64,000 nt of DNA from Brevibacillus fortis (GCF_003013395.1 NZ_PXZM01000020.1:1-64000); one strand, 5' to 3'. Shown: positions 53,646 to 62,376, counted from the stretch's first letter. The notes: a model not told the origin generated them from the sequence alone. Program-made: numbers and translations.

Positions 53646-53678
53646 AAAAGGGACGAGTATCAGGCTCGCCCCTTTTTT
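53646..53678. terminator. bidirectional terminator after pit
   Basis: GGGACGAG pairs with CTCGCCCC (one A-C mismatch), followed by T6 on the plus strand and preceded by A4 for the minus strand. Confidence 0.8.
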
Positions 53679-54623
53679 CTATGATCCTAATGGAAAGCCC
53701 AAGTAAGACTCTCCATACTGTAAAGATAAACGCATAGCTTCCAGATACTTTCGCTGTTGTTCTGTTAATTGGCTCTTGTCTGCGTAAACACTGTGATAGA
53801 TATAGGAAAAGAGATGGCGGTAGTCCATAAAAAAATTGATCAGGGAGAGGAACTCTGTAGAGGGATTACCACGTGAATAGCCTTCCATAAACGATTGGAA
53901 AAAGGAGTGGACAAACTCTTTCCTCGCTAGTCCCTTTGGTACTGTCTGGGCTGTATGATAAACAGCAATCGCAATATCATAAGCAAACCAATGGTATTCG
54001 CTGTCTCCAAAATCGAGAATGGTCAACTCCACATCATTCCGTAAAAAATTGTGATGATGCAGGTCTCCATGGATTAAACCAAAATGATCTTTGGAAATGG
54101 GAAGACTTTTGAATGCGTGACGGTATTGATGCAACTTTTCTATCAGGATAGGGTCAACACTATGGCTATCTTCTTGAAACAACCGATTCTCAAACCACAT
54201 TTGTCGCTGATGAACAGGTTGAAACGTTTTGGCGAGAGTATGCATCTTACCCATCATCTCTCCCCATTGCTCGAACAATGCAGGACTCCACACGTCCTTG
54301 TCTTGCGAACTGACGTGAACCCCCTCAACCTTTTCATAGACAACAAAAAAGCATTCCTCTGAAATTCGGTTCAGATAGGTATCCGCTGCGATGCGTAATG
54401 GCCTCACCACATGCAGCCCGTGTTCATGCATATAAGACAACCATTCGCATTCAGATAAGACACCTTGCTCGGATGCGGCTGTGCCCTCTTCTATTTTGAC
54501 CACAAGCTTTTCACCACGGTTTATCTCAAATACGTGCTGGTTATAACCTCCAAGGAGTTTGGCTTCAGATGATTGACAACCGAGTCGGGCAAATACTTGG
54601 TTTTTTACCGTATCCGTTACCAT
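53679..54623 (-). CDS. APH-family phosphotransferase (aminoglycoside/choline kinase-like)
   Basis: A 314-residue kinase-like enzyme. The catalytic loop is LIHGDLHHHNFLRND and the metal-binding motif ILDFGDSEYHWFAYDIA, typical of the APH superfamily; the N-lobe has KLLGGYNQHVFEI (nucleotide-binding loop) and LVVKIEEGT. All key residues are intact. Possible substrates are small alcohols or amino sugars; resistance function is not implied. GAGGGG lies 9 nt before the start. No operon partner; the PadR cassette is on the same strand 35 nt upstream, so read-through from it is possible. Confidence 0.88.
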   Translation of the reverse strand: MVTDTVKNQVFARLGCQSSEAKLLGGYNQHVFEINRGEKLVVKIEEGTAASEQGVLSECEWLSYMHEHGLHVVRPLRIAADTYLNRISEECFFVVYEKVEGVHVSSQDKDVWSPALFEQWGEMMGKMHTLAKTFQPVHQRQMWFENRLFQEDSHSVDPILIEKLHQYRHAFKSLPISKDHFGLIHGDLHHHNFLRNDVELTILDFGDSEYHWFAYDIAIAVYHTAQTVPKGLARKEFVHSFFQSFMEGYSRGNPSTEFLSLINFFMDYRHLFSYIYHSVYADKSQLTEQQRKYLEAMRLSLQYGESYLGFPLGS

Positions 54624-54658
54624 TGCTCATTTCCCCTCTTCCGTATTACTTTCTCTCA

Positions 54659-55207
54659 CTATATACGCCCTAGTTTCTTCATACCCTCTTCAACAAATTG
54701 GTCATCCCGCAACTTGTCCTGCACGCTTGTCCGCCACTTTTCTTTTGTCAACAGCGATGCCAAATCGTCACCGAATAAGCTCTGAATAGCTGCTCGCGTG
54801 GCAACAATCGTAGTATCTGAAAAACGATATTGGATTGTTTGCAAATTGTCTACCAGAGCAAAGGCTGACACGGAGTTATACAGCATCGCTTGCTTGAACA
54901 ATTTCGCCTCGATATCGGTCGACTTGTCCTCGTAATGGATCTCAATCGTAAACTTATCCGGACGGAGCTGAAAGGTTCCCTTGAGATGATCCAGAGGTAG
55001 ATGATTGAACATGACCAGATTTGAAGTAGCTCCCATGTACTTGTTTTTGTACGGCAAAATGGATTCCAAATCGTGAGTCAGCGGGCTTTGCTGTGCCAAT
55101 CGATATTGCTCGGATTGCGCTTCATTTTCCGGGATAATGATAATCTGGATGACCATGAACAGGACGACCCCGATGAGAACCATAGCAAGAATGATTTTAT
55201 TTCGCAA
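54659..55207 (-). CDS. DUF4825 single-pass membrane protein
   Basis: A protein of about 182 residues with one N-terminal membrane helix (IILAMVLIGVVLFMVIQIIII) and an extracytoplasmic domain with ILPYKNKYMGATSNLVMFNHLPL, the recognisable DUF4825 start, then YEDKSTDIEAKLFKQAMLYNSVSAFALVDNL. The start is uncertain: TTG 55207 has GGAAGG 8 nt upstream and gives a typical basic N-terminus; ATG 55228 has no ribosome binding site. Either way it overlaps the preceding gene (11 or 32 nt). Third gene of the PadR cassette. Function unknown; DUF4825 proteins often accompany membrane regulators. Confidence 0.8.
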   Translation of the reverse strand: MRNKIILAMVLIGVVLFMVIQIIIIPENEAQSEQYRLAQQSPLTHDLESILPYKNKYMGATSNLVMFNHLPLDHLKGTFQLRPDKFTIEIHYEDKSTDIEAKLFKQAMLYNSVSAFALVDNLQTIQYRFSDTTIVATRAAIQSLFGDDLASLLTKEKWRTSVQDKLRDDQFVEEGMKKLGRI

Positions 55208-55886
55208 TGACGTCACCTTCCCCTGCATCGTATTTCAGAATAAGCCGCGGAATAGCGTGCAGCCACAGTGGTATAAGGATAGAGAGTAGAGGCAGCGCAT
55301 ACGTTACGGCAATGGTAGCGAATTGATACGGTCCAGTAAGTTTCACTGGAGTTGAAAACCATAGATTGCTGCCGAAATAAAGCGCAGTCGTAAAAATGAA
55401 TGTCCCGACGAAATAAAGTGCCCAAAGCATCCAGCCCGTTTTCCGCAGCAAAAAGGCAAACCGCACATTCATGCTGGTCAAATGATGGGAAGAGTCCGGT
55501 CGGTTGATCCCTAGCAGAATCAAATACACGATACCGATGAGGATGCAAATCGCAAACAGACTATAGCTCAAATAGATACCCATGCCCCAAATTCGCAAGG
55601 GCATAGTCACAATCCAGGCAATGAGTCCGTACAGCAATCCGAGCTGCAACAGTTCTTGCACGAATGGAACTATGTATACCTTGCGGCATTCTCCAACAAT
55701 CGAATCAATCGAGGGAAGATTGGCCTTTGCTTTTTTCATGGCTTCATCCAACGGTAGGCCATCTGCAACCAAATCAGCTACCTTTGCCTCCAGATTGCTC
55801 AATACTTCCCACTTGAGTTCTTCAATTTGCTTACTTCCCCGATATTTTTGGAATAATTGATCGACATAGTGCTGTAAACTCTCCAT
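55197..55886 (-). CDS. membrane protein with permease-prefix-type N-terminus
   Basis: A 229-residue protein. The first 75 residues are a soluble helical region (YVDQLFQKYRGSKQIEELKWEVLSNLEAKVADLVADGLPLDEAMKKA), the pattern called permease prefix domain 1, which often follows PadR genes. Then come four to five membrane helices (about 85-225). The ATG at 55886 overlaps the padR stop codon by one base (TGATG) with GGGAGG 7 nt upstream. It ends inside the DUF4825 gene. Such PadR-plus-membrane-protein pairs are thought to sense the envelope or drugs. Function not established. Confidence 0.85.
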   Translation of the reverse strand: MESLQHYVDQLFQKYRGSKQIEELKWEVLSNLEAKVADLVADGLPLDEAMKKAKANLPSIDSIVGECRKVYIVPFVQELLQLGLLYGLIAWIVTMPLRIWGMGIYLSYSLFAICILIGIVYLILLGINRPDSSHHLTSMNVRFAFLLRKTGWMLWALYFVGTFIFTTALYFGSNLWFSTPVKLTGPYQFATIAVTYALPLLSILIPLWLHAIPRLILKYDAGEGDVIAK

Positions 55887-56233
55887 CACACTTCCTCCCG
55901 CCTTTCGATGAGGTGGTCAATCAATTCTTTGGCGACTTTCCAGGATGCCAGCGCTTTTTCGTACGCCTCTCTTCCCGCTTCTGTCACCTGATAATATTTG
56001 CGTCTGCCCCCTTGGCTCTCATCTCCCCAATACGAAGCGATCAGCTTGTGTGACTCTAATCTTTTCAAGCTGGTATACAAGGAAGGCTCTTTCAGTTCGT
56101 AACGACCGTCGCTGTTTTTGAAAATGGCTTTGATGATTTCGTATCCATAGTTATCGCCGTCACACAGGACACGAAGAATAATCGTATCGATATGGCCGCG
56201 GATAATATCACTGCTGATGCTGCTGTCACTCAT
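55886..56233 (-). CDS. PadR-family transcriptional regulator
   Basis: A 115-residue winged-helix regulator. SDIIRGHIDTIILRVLCDGDNYGYEIIKAI and YELKEPSLYTSLKRLESHKLIASYWGDESQGGRRKYYQVTEAGREAYEKAL are textbook PadR, with the recognition helix in SLYTSLKRL and the wing in GRRKYY; a short C-terminal helix mediates dimerisation. The start at 56233 follows GAGGTG by 6 nt. It is the first gene of the three-gene leftward cassette, and the palindrome at 56262-56292 just upstream is the likely autoregulatory operator. Confidence 0.93.
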   Translation of the reverse strand: MSDSSISSDIIRGHIDTIILRVLCDGDNYGYEIIKAIFKNSDGRYELKEPSLYTSLKRLESHKLIASYWGDESQGGRRKYYQVTEAGREAYEKALASWKVAKELIDHLIERREEV

Positions 56234-56261
56234 CTCGTTCACCTCGCAGCTATAGCATAAC

Positions 56262-56292
56262 ACATATTACTATGCGTGATGAAGTAATATGT
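56262..56292. promoter_or_regulatory. probable PadR operator
   Basis: ACATATTACT (56262-56271) and AGTAATATGT (56283-56292) are perfect 10-bp arms around an 11-nt centre, directly before the padR ribosome binding site. Confidence 0.6.
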
Positions 56293-56302
56293 TACAGAAA
56301 GC

Positions 56303-56337
56303 ACAAAAAAGACTGTTGACTCATCAACAGCCTTTTC
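56303..56337 (-). terminator. terminator of the secreted-protein gene
   Basis: GACTGTTGA pairs with TCAACAGCC around a CTCA loop; on the minus strand it is followed by TTTTTTG. Confidence 0.8.
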
Positions 56338-56348
56338 GCTTCCATCCT

Positions 56349-56846
56349 TTATTCGATGAAGTACATTTTTCCATCCAATTCGAGAGAAATAGCGGATTGC
56401 GTCATATCCTTTTTCAATTGTTTGGCGTAGGCTACAACTTCATCCAGCGCCTGATTGTCGAGTTTTTCGGCAAAGCTGTAAACGATCGTGACTTTCTCCT
56501 TGATCAGTTTTTTGTTATCGTCGACCCATCCACCCGTTCCGCTAATGGCAGTCGCTCCTCCAAAAAGGTTTGAAAATTTCGTCAATGACTGATCGACGTA
56601 TTTTGCATGAACTTCATCAGTAACCGGAGTGCTTCCGTTCATCGTGGATGGCACATAGATTTTGACAACGTGGCTCAAGTTGAATTGGCTTTGCAAGGCA
56701 CTATTTTCAGTTTTTGATGCCGCCTCAGTAGTAGTTGCTGCATTCGTAGAAGCAAAAGCATGGAGCGGATTTGTTGCAGATTGCAGGGAAAGTACAAGCA
56801 GTGCGGCCAGACACAATCCGATCATTCCAGAAACGATTTTTTTCAT
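56349..56846 (-). CDS. secreted protein, possibly DUF3574-like
   Basis: A 165-residue exported protein. The signal peptide is SGMIGLCLAALLVLSLQSA followed by a low-complexity Thr/Ala/Ser linker (to about residue 50) and a compact domain: VVKIYVPSTMNGSTPV, KFSNLFGGATAISGTGGWVDDNKKLIKEKVTIVYSF, then VVAYAKQLKKDMTQSAISLEL. The strand-helix order and the GWxDxxKLIKE segment recall DUF3574 proteins, but the match is loose. The start at 56846 has AAGGGG 11 nt upstream. Transcribed alone. Function unknown. Confidence 0.75.
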   Translation of the reverse strand: MKKIVSGMIGLCLAALLVLSLQSATNPLHAFASTNAATTTEAASKTENSALQSQFNLSHVVKIYVPSTMNGSTPVTDEVHAKYVDQSLTKFSNLFGGATAISGTGGWVDDNKKLIKEKVTIVYSFAEKLDNQALDEVVAYAKQLKKDMTQSAISLELDGKMYFIE

Positions 56847-57094
56847 GCGCTTTTCAACCCCTTCATGAATGGATATAAAAACCAATTTCCATTGTAATGT
56901 AGCACAGCACGTAATTGTATCCATCCGAAGACATGGGCTTGCTAGTAGGCTAGCCCTACACAAGACATTCCTCATGTAAGAGATATAGGAATTGACTTCA
57001 CCCAAATAGGGAAAAGTTGTTTATCCCCTTCACTCCGGGGACAGGATAATAGTAATTTCCCTGAGCAATGGTCCTCGAAGGAGTTGAAAGCAAA

Positions 57095-57484
57095 ATGTCT
57101 CGTCACTGGTATCGGCAGCTTCGTTATCCAATCATCGCTCTGGCTGTGACATTAACGCTACTTTGGACACATCATCACCATCGCCTGCCCGCTTCGTACG
57201 CTGTCGCGACGCGGACACATACAGTTACGATTTCTAGCGCTGGCTTTTTGCCCAATCAATTGACTGCACACGAAGGAGAGCGAATCTCGTTTATGATCGT
57301 CAACACCGATACACGCCCTCACAATCTATCCATTCGTGATCTGAACCTTACATCCACAGAGCTAAAGCCGACCCAATCGACTCTCCTACAATTTTCAGCC
57401 GCCAAACGCGGTCGGTATCATTTCGTATCTGACGCACCTGGCTATCCAGAAACAGGATTCCAAGGCATGCTCGTCATTGACTAG
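57095..57484 (+). CDS. membrane-anchored cupredoxin-fold protein lacking copper ligands
   Basis: A 129-residue protein with an N-terminal membrane anchor or signal (YPIIALAVTLTLLWTHHHH) and a cupredoxin-like beta sandwich: TVTISSAGFLPNQLTAHEGERISFMIVNTDTRPHNLSI and GRYHFVSDAPGYPETGFQGMLVID. In normal members the last motif carries Cys, His and Met; here the corresponding positions read Ser (FVS), Tyr (PGY) and Phe (GF). Only the first His (PHN) remains, so type 1 copper binding is not expected. The His-rich HHHHR just after the helix is notable. The gene overlaps the convergent MFS gene by 11 nt. AAGGAG lies 11 nt before the ATG. Confidence 0.82.
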   Translation: MSRHWYRQLRYPIIALAVTLTLLWTHHHHRLPASYAVATRTHTVTISSAGFLPNQLTAHEGERISFMIVNTDTRPHNLSIRDLNLTSTELKPTQSTLLQFSAAKRGRYHFVSDAPGYPETGFQGMLVID

Positions 57485-58694
57485 CTTGCACTTCTTCGTC
57501 TGGTGAGATTTGCTTCCACCGTCCGAATTTTATCATGAGCAGAGGAATGATCCCGATCGCGGTGATGATGCCAAAAAACAAATAAATGGCCAGGATCGAA
57601 AATGAATCTTTGATCCATCCTGCTACCAAATTGCAAAACATCGCACCCAACCCGCCTCCCACTGAAAAGAAGATGGCCAACGCCGTCACCTGAAGGGATG
57701 CGGGTGTATTTTCGCGTACAAACTGGGCTGCTGTTGCCAGATAAAAGCCAACCGAAATGCCTTGCACAAAAAACATGGCAATCACGGCAGTGGTACTCGG
57801 AGCTGAGCTATACCAGAACCAGCGCATCGCGCAAAAAATCGCAGACAACAGAAGCGTCAGCTCCAGGCCCCACCTCCGGACAATATAACCCGCCAGCTTC
57901 ATAAAAGGAGCCTCACTGCCTGCAAACAACAAGAAGGCAAGACCAATTCCTGCAATGGTCCCTCCGATATCCTGATAAAACAGGGAAAACCAAATATTAT
58001 TGGCGTTTACAGAGCCCATCATGCAAAATGACGAAATTAAGAACAGCGCAAATCGCGGAATTCGTGCCAAATCCCTGATCCCCGCAAGCATACTGACTCG
58101 AAACCGCGAAGCCTCTGTCACTTCTTCCGGAACCTTCCGAAGAAACAGAATGGCAATCAGAAACGCCAAGCAAAACGAGTAAAAAAGAGCATGTGGCCCC
58201 CACTGCTCGACGAGAATACCTGTGATGAATGCTGCTAGTGCAAAGCCGATGGCTCCCCACAAGCGAATGTCGCCGAACTGCATGCCATGTCCCTTTGCAT
58301 AACCTAGAGCCAAGCTATCTGAGATAGGAACAACGGCACTTTGAAAAAACGACAGCAGTATGTAGAGCAAAAATACGTAAACAAAGGTGGAAACACCCGT
58401 AAAGAAAAGTCCCACCAAGCCAGTGATGATCAATGTCAGAATCAGCACAGTTTTGCGAATTTGATACCGATCACAGATCATGCCCCACATCGGCTGCGCC
58501 ACAATGGACACAATCGGCGCGACTGCACTGATGAGACCGATTTGGGTTCCTGTTAAATGGATAGATTCGTAGTATTGCGTAATGAGCGGAGCAAAAGCGC
58601 CAAACCCGTAGTAAATAAAAAGATAAAGGGCGCAAAGACTTACATATCTGCCTTTCGCGCCCCCCAGCCCTATACCGGAAAGTGATTCTGGCAT
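57474..58694 (-). CDS. MFS transporter, PPP/LacY-like family
   Basis: A 406-residue major facilitator with twelve hydrophobic segments. YLFIYYGFGAFAPLITQYYESIHLTGTQIGLI at the start and QPMWGMICDRYQIRKTVL resemble the HcaT/phenylpropionate-permease-like and nucleoside-permease-like branch (MFS_1-like), not drug efflux. GLGAMFCNLVAGWIKDSFS near the end is typical. AGGAGAG lies 5 nt before the start. The 3' end overlaps the cupredoxin gene tail-to-tail by 11 nt, leaving no room for a terminator. Substrate unknown. Confidence 0.87.
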   Translation of the reverse strand: MPESLSGIGLGGAKGRYVSLCALYLFIYYGFGAFAPLITQYYESIHLTGTQIGLISAVAPIVSIVAQPMWGMICDRYQIRKTVLILTLIITGLVGLFFTGVSTFVYVFLLYILLSFFQSAVVPISDSLALGYAKGHGMQFGDIRLWGAIGFALAAFITGILVEQWGPHALFYSFCLAFLIAILFLRKVPEEVTEASRFRVSMLAGIRDLARIPRFALFLISSFCMMGSVNANNIWFSLFYQDIGGTIAGIGLAFLLFAGSEAPFMKLAGYIVRRWGLELTLLLSAIFCAMRWFWYSSAPSTTAVIAMFFVQGISVGFYLATAAQFVRENTPASLQVTALAIFFSVGGGLGAMFCNLVAGWIKDSFSILAIYLFFGIITAIGIIPLLMIKFGRWKQISPDEEVQASQ

Positions 58695-58761
58695 ATAACT
58701 CTCCTATTTTGAGGTTATTCAACCGTGTAAGAAAATGTAACGCAGAGCATGCCTCAGTTAT

Positions 58762-59697
58762 TTATTTCACCGTTGGCAAGATTTTCGCCATGTTCACGGT
58801 CCGTTTTTTCTCCCATGTAGCCGGATTGAATTCATCGAACTGCTCCAGGAAGGAAATCACTTCCTTCGTCAATGGAGTCGGCGTCGAAGCTCCAGAAGTA
58901 ACCGCCACATTTCTCTTTCCACGCAGCCATTCAATGTCCAGCTCCGATAAATCAGCGATTCGATACGACGGAACATTCGCGATTTCTTCCGAGACCTGTG
59001 CCAAACGGTTGGAGTTGTTGCTGCGCGGATCACCCACAACGAGGCACAAATCCGCCTCTCCTACTTGCTCTGCTACAGCTTCCTGACGAACCTGCGTAGC
59101 GAGACAAATTTCATTATGCACTTCCACGCCAGGAAAACGTTGAAGAATAGCGTCCATCAGATGTTTGACATCCCATTGGCTCATCGTCGTCTGGTTCGTA
59201 ACGATCAGCTTGCCTGTTGGCAGATCGAGCGCGTCCAGCTCTTCCAGCTTTTGAACCAGATGCACGTGATCCGGCGCAATCCCCATAGCACCCTCTGGCT
59301 CTGGATGTCCCTTTTTCCCGATGTAGAGGACATGATAGCCTTCTGCTACTTTTTCACGGATCAAATCATGTGTCTTCGTTACATCCGGGCAAGTCGCATC
59401 GACGACAGTCAAGCCTTTATCGCGCGCTTTCTTGCGCACCTCGGGAGACACGCCATGGGCAGTGAAGATTACCGTTCCCTCATTGACCTGATCCAAGAGA
59501 GCCAGTCGATCCTCTCCATCTAATGTTTTTATCCCTTGTTTTTCAAACGCCTCGACGACGTGAGCATTGTGTACGATCATGCCCAAGATGTGAATCGGGC
59601 GGGGCAAGTCAAAGTTTTGCGCTGTTCGCAGTGCCAATACCATGGCATCCACTACACCGTAACAATATCCACGGGGGGAAATCTTGATGACTTCCAT
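58762..59697 (-). CDS. ispH: 4-hydroxy-3-methylbut-2-enyl diphosphate reductase
   Basis: A 311-residue iron-sulfur enzyme (LytB) that makes IPP and DMAPP in the last step of the MEP isoprenoid pathway. The three cluster-binding Cys are in [22 protein letters not shown] and [13 protein letters not shown]; the conserved Glu lies in [22 protein letters not shown] sequence and [11 protein letters not shown] binds substrate phosphate. GGAGGGG lies 5 nt before the ATG. It is followed leftward by the MFS gene and preceded by the ketopantoate reductase gene on the same strand, with gaps of about 60 nt. Confidence 0.97.
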   Translation of the reverse strand: MEVIKISPRGYCYGVVDAMVLALRTAQNFDLPRPIHILGMIVHNAHVVEAFEKQGIKTLDGEDRLALLDQVNEGTVIFTAHGVSPEVRKKARDKGLTVVDATCPDVTKTHDLIREKVAEGYHVLYIGKKGHPEPEGAMGIAPDHVHLVQKLEELDALDLPTGKLIVTNQTTMSQWDVKHLMDAILQRFPGVEVHNEICLATQVRQEAVAEQVGEADLCLVVGDPRSNNSNRLAQVSEEIANVPSYRIADLSELDIEWLRGKRNVAVTSGASTPTPLTKEVISFLEQFDEFNPATWEKKRTVNMAKILPTVK

Positions 59698-59758
59698 CTT
59701 TACCCCTCCTACTTTTTGATAATGCGTGAGCGAAAGACATTTCAGCCATTATTATACC

Positions 59759-60688
59759 TTATTTGTCTCCTTCACGCTTCTGTTCGTAAACCTTCAGATT
59801 ATTGTAAACAACTTTTAAAAGCGGCGTGGACAAGCCTTTTTGTTCCGCTCTCTCCAAGAGATAGCCTTGAAGATGATCCGCTTCGACCGGAAGACCTTTT
59901 TCCATATCACGCAGCATGGACGATTTCGTTTGAGGACGCTGATTCTGGAAAGTCTCCATCTGCTTGTCGACGATATCCGGCTTGATTGGTGCTTCCAAAG
60001 CGTTCATGACCGAAGCGATTTCCTCAGCGAGCTGACGTGTCAACTCTACGCCCCAAGCCGATTCCCGAATAGGTCCGACAGCGGAATTCATCAGGGTGGT
60101 AATACCGGAAAACGTTACAATAAACAAGTATTTGTGCCAGGCTTCCCGCTGAATATTTGCGCTTGCACGGATCGTTCCGTTGATCTTGGAAAAAGCTTGC
60201 TCCATTCGCTCTACACGCTCACTTTTGCCGCCTTCCCACTCACCGAACACCGCATCATGAATAGGACTAGTCTGCACCACATCTCCGTCTGCATTCAAGG
60301 TCGTCTCAATGAAACAAAGCCCTCCGAGCACGTGCTCCCGGCCAAAACGATCCCACAGCAGCTCCATATGTGCAATTCCGTTCAACAGCGGAATGACGAC
60401 TGTGTCCTCGCTTACGTACGGAGCGATGGCATCGACGCTTTCTTCCAACGTGTAAGCTTTGTTGGACAAAAGCACAACATCAAATGGTCCTGCTTCCTCA
60501 CCTGCTTGAATCAATTGCGGCTGCTCCAAAAGCAAATCCCCATGAACGCTCTGAATACGCAAACCTCGCTCCTGCAGCTGTTTGTATCTACGTTCGCGCA
60601 CAAGAAATGTTACATCTACCCCTGATTCAACCAACCTGCCACCAAAATAACCGCCAATGCCCCCTGCTCCCAGTACGAGAACCTTCAT
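59759..60688 (-). CDS. 2-dehydropantoate 2-reductase family protein
   Basis: A 309-residue NADPH-dependent reductase of the ApbA/PanE family. The Rossmann motif is KVLVLGAGGIGGYFGGRLVESG; the catalytic Lys lies in LLSNKAYTLEESV and the C-terminal helical domain includes REAWHKYLFIVTFSGITTLMN and SSMLRDMEKGLPVEADHLQGYL, the typical substrate-binding Lys/Asn/Ser/Glu set. It could make pantoate for CoA synthesis or act on a related 2-oxo acid; several paralogues usually exist and no other pan gene is nearby. GGAGGCG lies before the start. Confidence 0.88.
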   Translation of the reverse strand: MKVLVLGAGGIGGYFGGRLVESGVDVTFLVRERRYKQLQERGLRIQSVHGDLLLEQPQLIQAGEEAGPFDVVLLSNKAYTLEESVDAIAPYVSEDTVVIPLLNGIAHMELLWDRFGREHVLGGLCFIETTLNADGDVVQTSPIHDAVFGEWEGGKSERVERMEQAFSKINGTIRASANIQREAWHKYLFIVTFSGITTLMNSAVGPIRESAWGVELTRQLAEEIASVMNALEAPIKPDIVDKQMETFQNQRPQTKSSMLRDMEKGLPVEADHLQGYLLERAEQKGLSTPLLKVVYNNLKVYEQKREGDK

Positions 60689-60769
60689 TTATATCGCCTC
60701 CGCGTTTATAAGTCATGGTTTGTCTTCATTTTATTAAAAAGTAACCATTTTCTAAACCCCACAATATAA

Positions 60770-60786
60770 TGTTAGAAAAACTTACA
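60770..60786. promoter_or_regulatory. GlnR/TnrA box upstream of glnA
   Basis: TGTTAGAAAAACTTACA matches TGTNAN7TNACA at every position. It is centred about 64 nt upstream of the expected transcript start, so TnrA activation or GlnR repression are both possible. Confidence 0.85.
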
Positions 60787-60805
60787 TTACACGTAAGAAA
60801 ACCTC

Positions 60806-60835
60806 TTGACGAACAATGAGAATTGTCGATATAAT
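60806..60835 (+). promoter_or_regulatory. sigma-A promoter of glnA
   Basis: TTGACG at 60806-60811, 18-nt spacer, perfect TATAAT at 60830-60835. Confidence 0.85.
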
Positions 60836-60911
60836 TCGAAATATAGAAATCAAGGAAAAACCGAACGTTGCTGATGATTCCATAACTTTAATTCGTGAAA
60901 TGGAGTGAATC

Positions 60912-62333
60912 ATGTTGGATATGAAAACAGTCTTGTCCACAATTGACGCAGAAAAAGTGGAATATGTTGATTTTCGCATCGTTGACTTGCTCGGCCGCCA
61001 ACACCATGTCACAGTTCCTGCCTACGCGGTAGATGAAGGAACATTCCGCAATGGCGTCGCATTCGACGGTTCCAGTCTAACTGGCTACAAGTCCATTGAG
61101 GAAAGCGACATGGTAGCGATGCCTGATCCGACTACCGCCTTCATTGACCCATTCGTCGAAGCCAAAACCATGAATATCATCTGCAACATCGTCAATCCAG
61201 ACAACACCGTCTACACACGCGACCCCCGTGGCATTGCACTCAAGGCCGAAGCCTATCTGCAACAAACCGGCCTCGCTACCGCTGCTTACTTTGGTCCAGA
61301 ATCCGAATTCTTCCTCTTTGACAACGTACGCTATGCCTCTGGTCCGTCCGGCTCCTTCTTCCACATCGATTCAGAAGAAGCTTTCTGGAACACAGGTAAA
61401 GAAGGACAAAACCTGGGCTACAAGGTACGTAACAAGGGCGGATACTTCCCTGTTCAACCAACCGACTCCCAAATGGATATCCGCAATGAAATGTGCACGA
61501 TGATGACGAAATGCGGCATGCATGTGGAGCGCCATCACCATGAGGTGGCAACAGCCGGTCAAGGTGAGATTAATTTCCGCTTTGATACTCTGACTCGTAC
61601 AGCAGACAATCTCTTGCTGTTCAAATACATCGTGCGCAACGTAGCTGCGAAACACGGCAAAACAGCTACCTTCATGCCAAAACCAATCGTTGGTGACAAC
61701 GGATCTGGGATGCACGTTCACCAAAGCTTGTTTAACGGCGATACCCCGCTATTCTATGAGCAAGGCGGTTATGCCAACCTAAGTGAGACTGCGCTACACT
61801 ACATCGGCGGTATTTTGCACCACGCACCTGCATTGATCGCCCTGACTAACCCGAGCACCAACTCGTTCAAGCGTCTTGTTCCCGGCTACGAAGCACCCGT
61901 GAATTTGGTCTTCTCCAAAGGAAATCGCTCTGCTGCCGTTCGGATTCCGATTGCTGCCGTTACGCCAAAAGCGTCCCGCATTGAGTTCCGCACCCCGGAC
62001 TCTACTGCTAACCCGTACTTGGCTTTTGCCGCCATGCTGATGGCTGGCCTCGATGGCATCAAGCGCAAACTCGACCCGCGCGAACTGGGCTTTGGGCCAT
62101 TGGATAAAAACATCTACGACTTGTCCGATGCGGAAAAACACGAAATAAAGAGCGCTCCCGGCTCTCTTGCAGAAGCACTTGTTGCACTTGAACAAGACCA
62201 TGACTTCTTGCTTGAAGGTAATGTCTTTACAAAAGAAGTAATTGAAGGCTGGATCGCTCAAAAACGCGGTGAGATTGAGCAAGTTGAGCGGACTGTGAAT
62301 CCGAAAGAGTATGAGCTGTATTACGACCTATAA
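60912..62333 (+). CDS. glnA: glutamine synthetase, GSI-beta (E. coli-like) type
   Basis: A 473-residue type I glutamine synthetase joining ammonia to glutamate with ATP. GFDGSSLTGYKSIEESDM, GPESEFFLFD, NGSGMHVHQSLF and ANPYLAFAAMLMAGLDGI are family signatures. It is longer than the 444-residue GSI-alpha enzymes usual in Firmicutes and ends like the proteobacterial enzyme (PKEYELYYDL). GPLDKNIYDLSDAEK contains the Tyr that is adenylylated in E. coli. The feedback segment characteristic of GSI-alpha was not seen. GGAG lies 6 nt before the ATG. It is monocistronic, without glnR, and has a GlnR/TnrA box upstream and a terminator downstream. It may be a second glutamine synthetase in this genome. 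Confidence 0.95.
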   Translation: MLDMKTVLSTIDAEKVEYVDFRIVDLLGRQHHVTVPAYAVDEGTFRNGVAFDGSSLTGYKSIEESDMVAMPDPTTAFIDPFVEAKTMNIICNIVNPDNTVYTRDPRGIALKAEAYLQQTGLATAAYFGPESEFFLFDNVRYASGPSGSFFHIDSEEAFWNTGKEGQNLGYKVRNKGGYFPVQPTDSQMDIRNEMCTMMTKCGMHVERHHHEVATAGQGEINFRFDTLTRTADNLLLFKYIVRNVAAKHGKTATFMPKPIVGDNGSGMHVHQSLFNGDTPLFYEQGGYANLSETALHYIGGILHHAPALIALTNPSTNSFKRLVPGYEAPVNLVFSKGNRSAAVRIPIAAVTPKASRIEFRTPDSTANPYLAFAAMLMAGLDGIKRKLDPRELGFGPLDKNIYDLSDAEKHEIKSAPGSLAEALVALEQDHDFLLEGNVFTKEVIEGWIAQKRGEIEQVERTVNPKEYELYYDL

Positions 62334-62341
62334 GTTGCAGG

Positions 62342-62376
62342 AAAAAGCCCTTCTCTGATGAGTAGGGCTTTTATTT
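62342..62376 (+). terminator. terminator of glnA
   Basis: AAAAAGCCCT pairs with AGGGCTTTT around a 12-nt loop, followed by ATTT. Confidence 0.8.

Noticed and set aside
59840..60625. 261-codon frame antisense to the ketopantoate reductase
   Set aside because: Shadow frame; no start signal and no recognisable domain.
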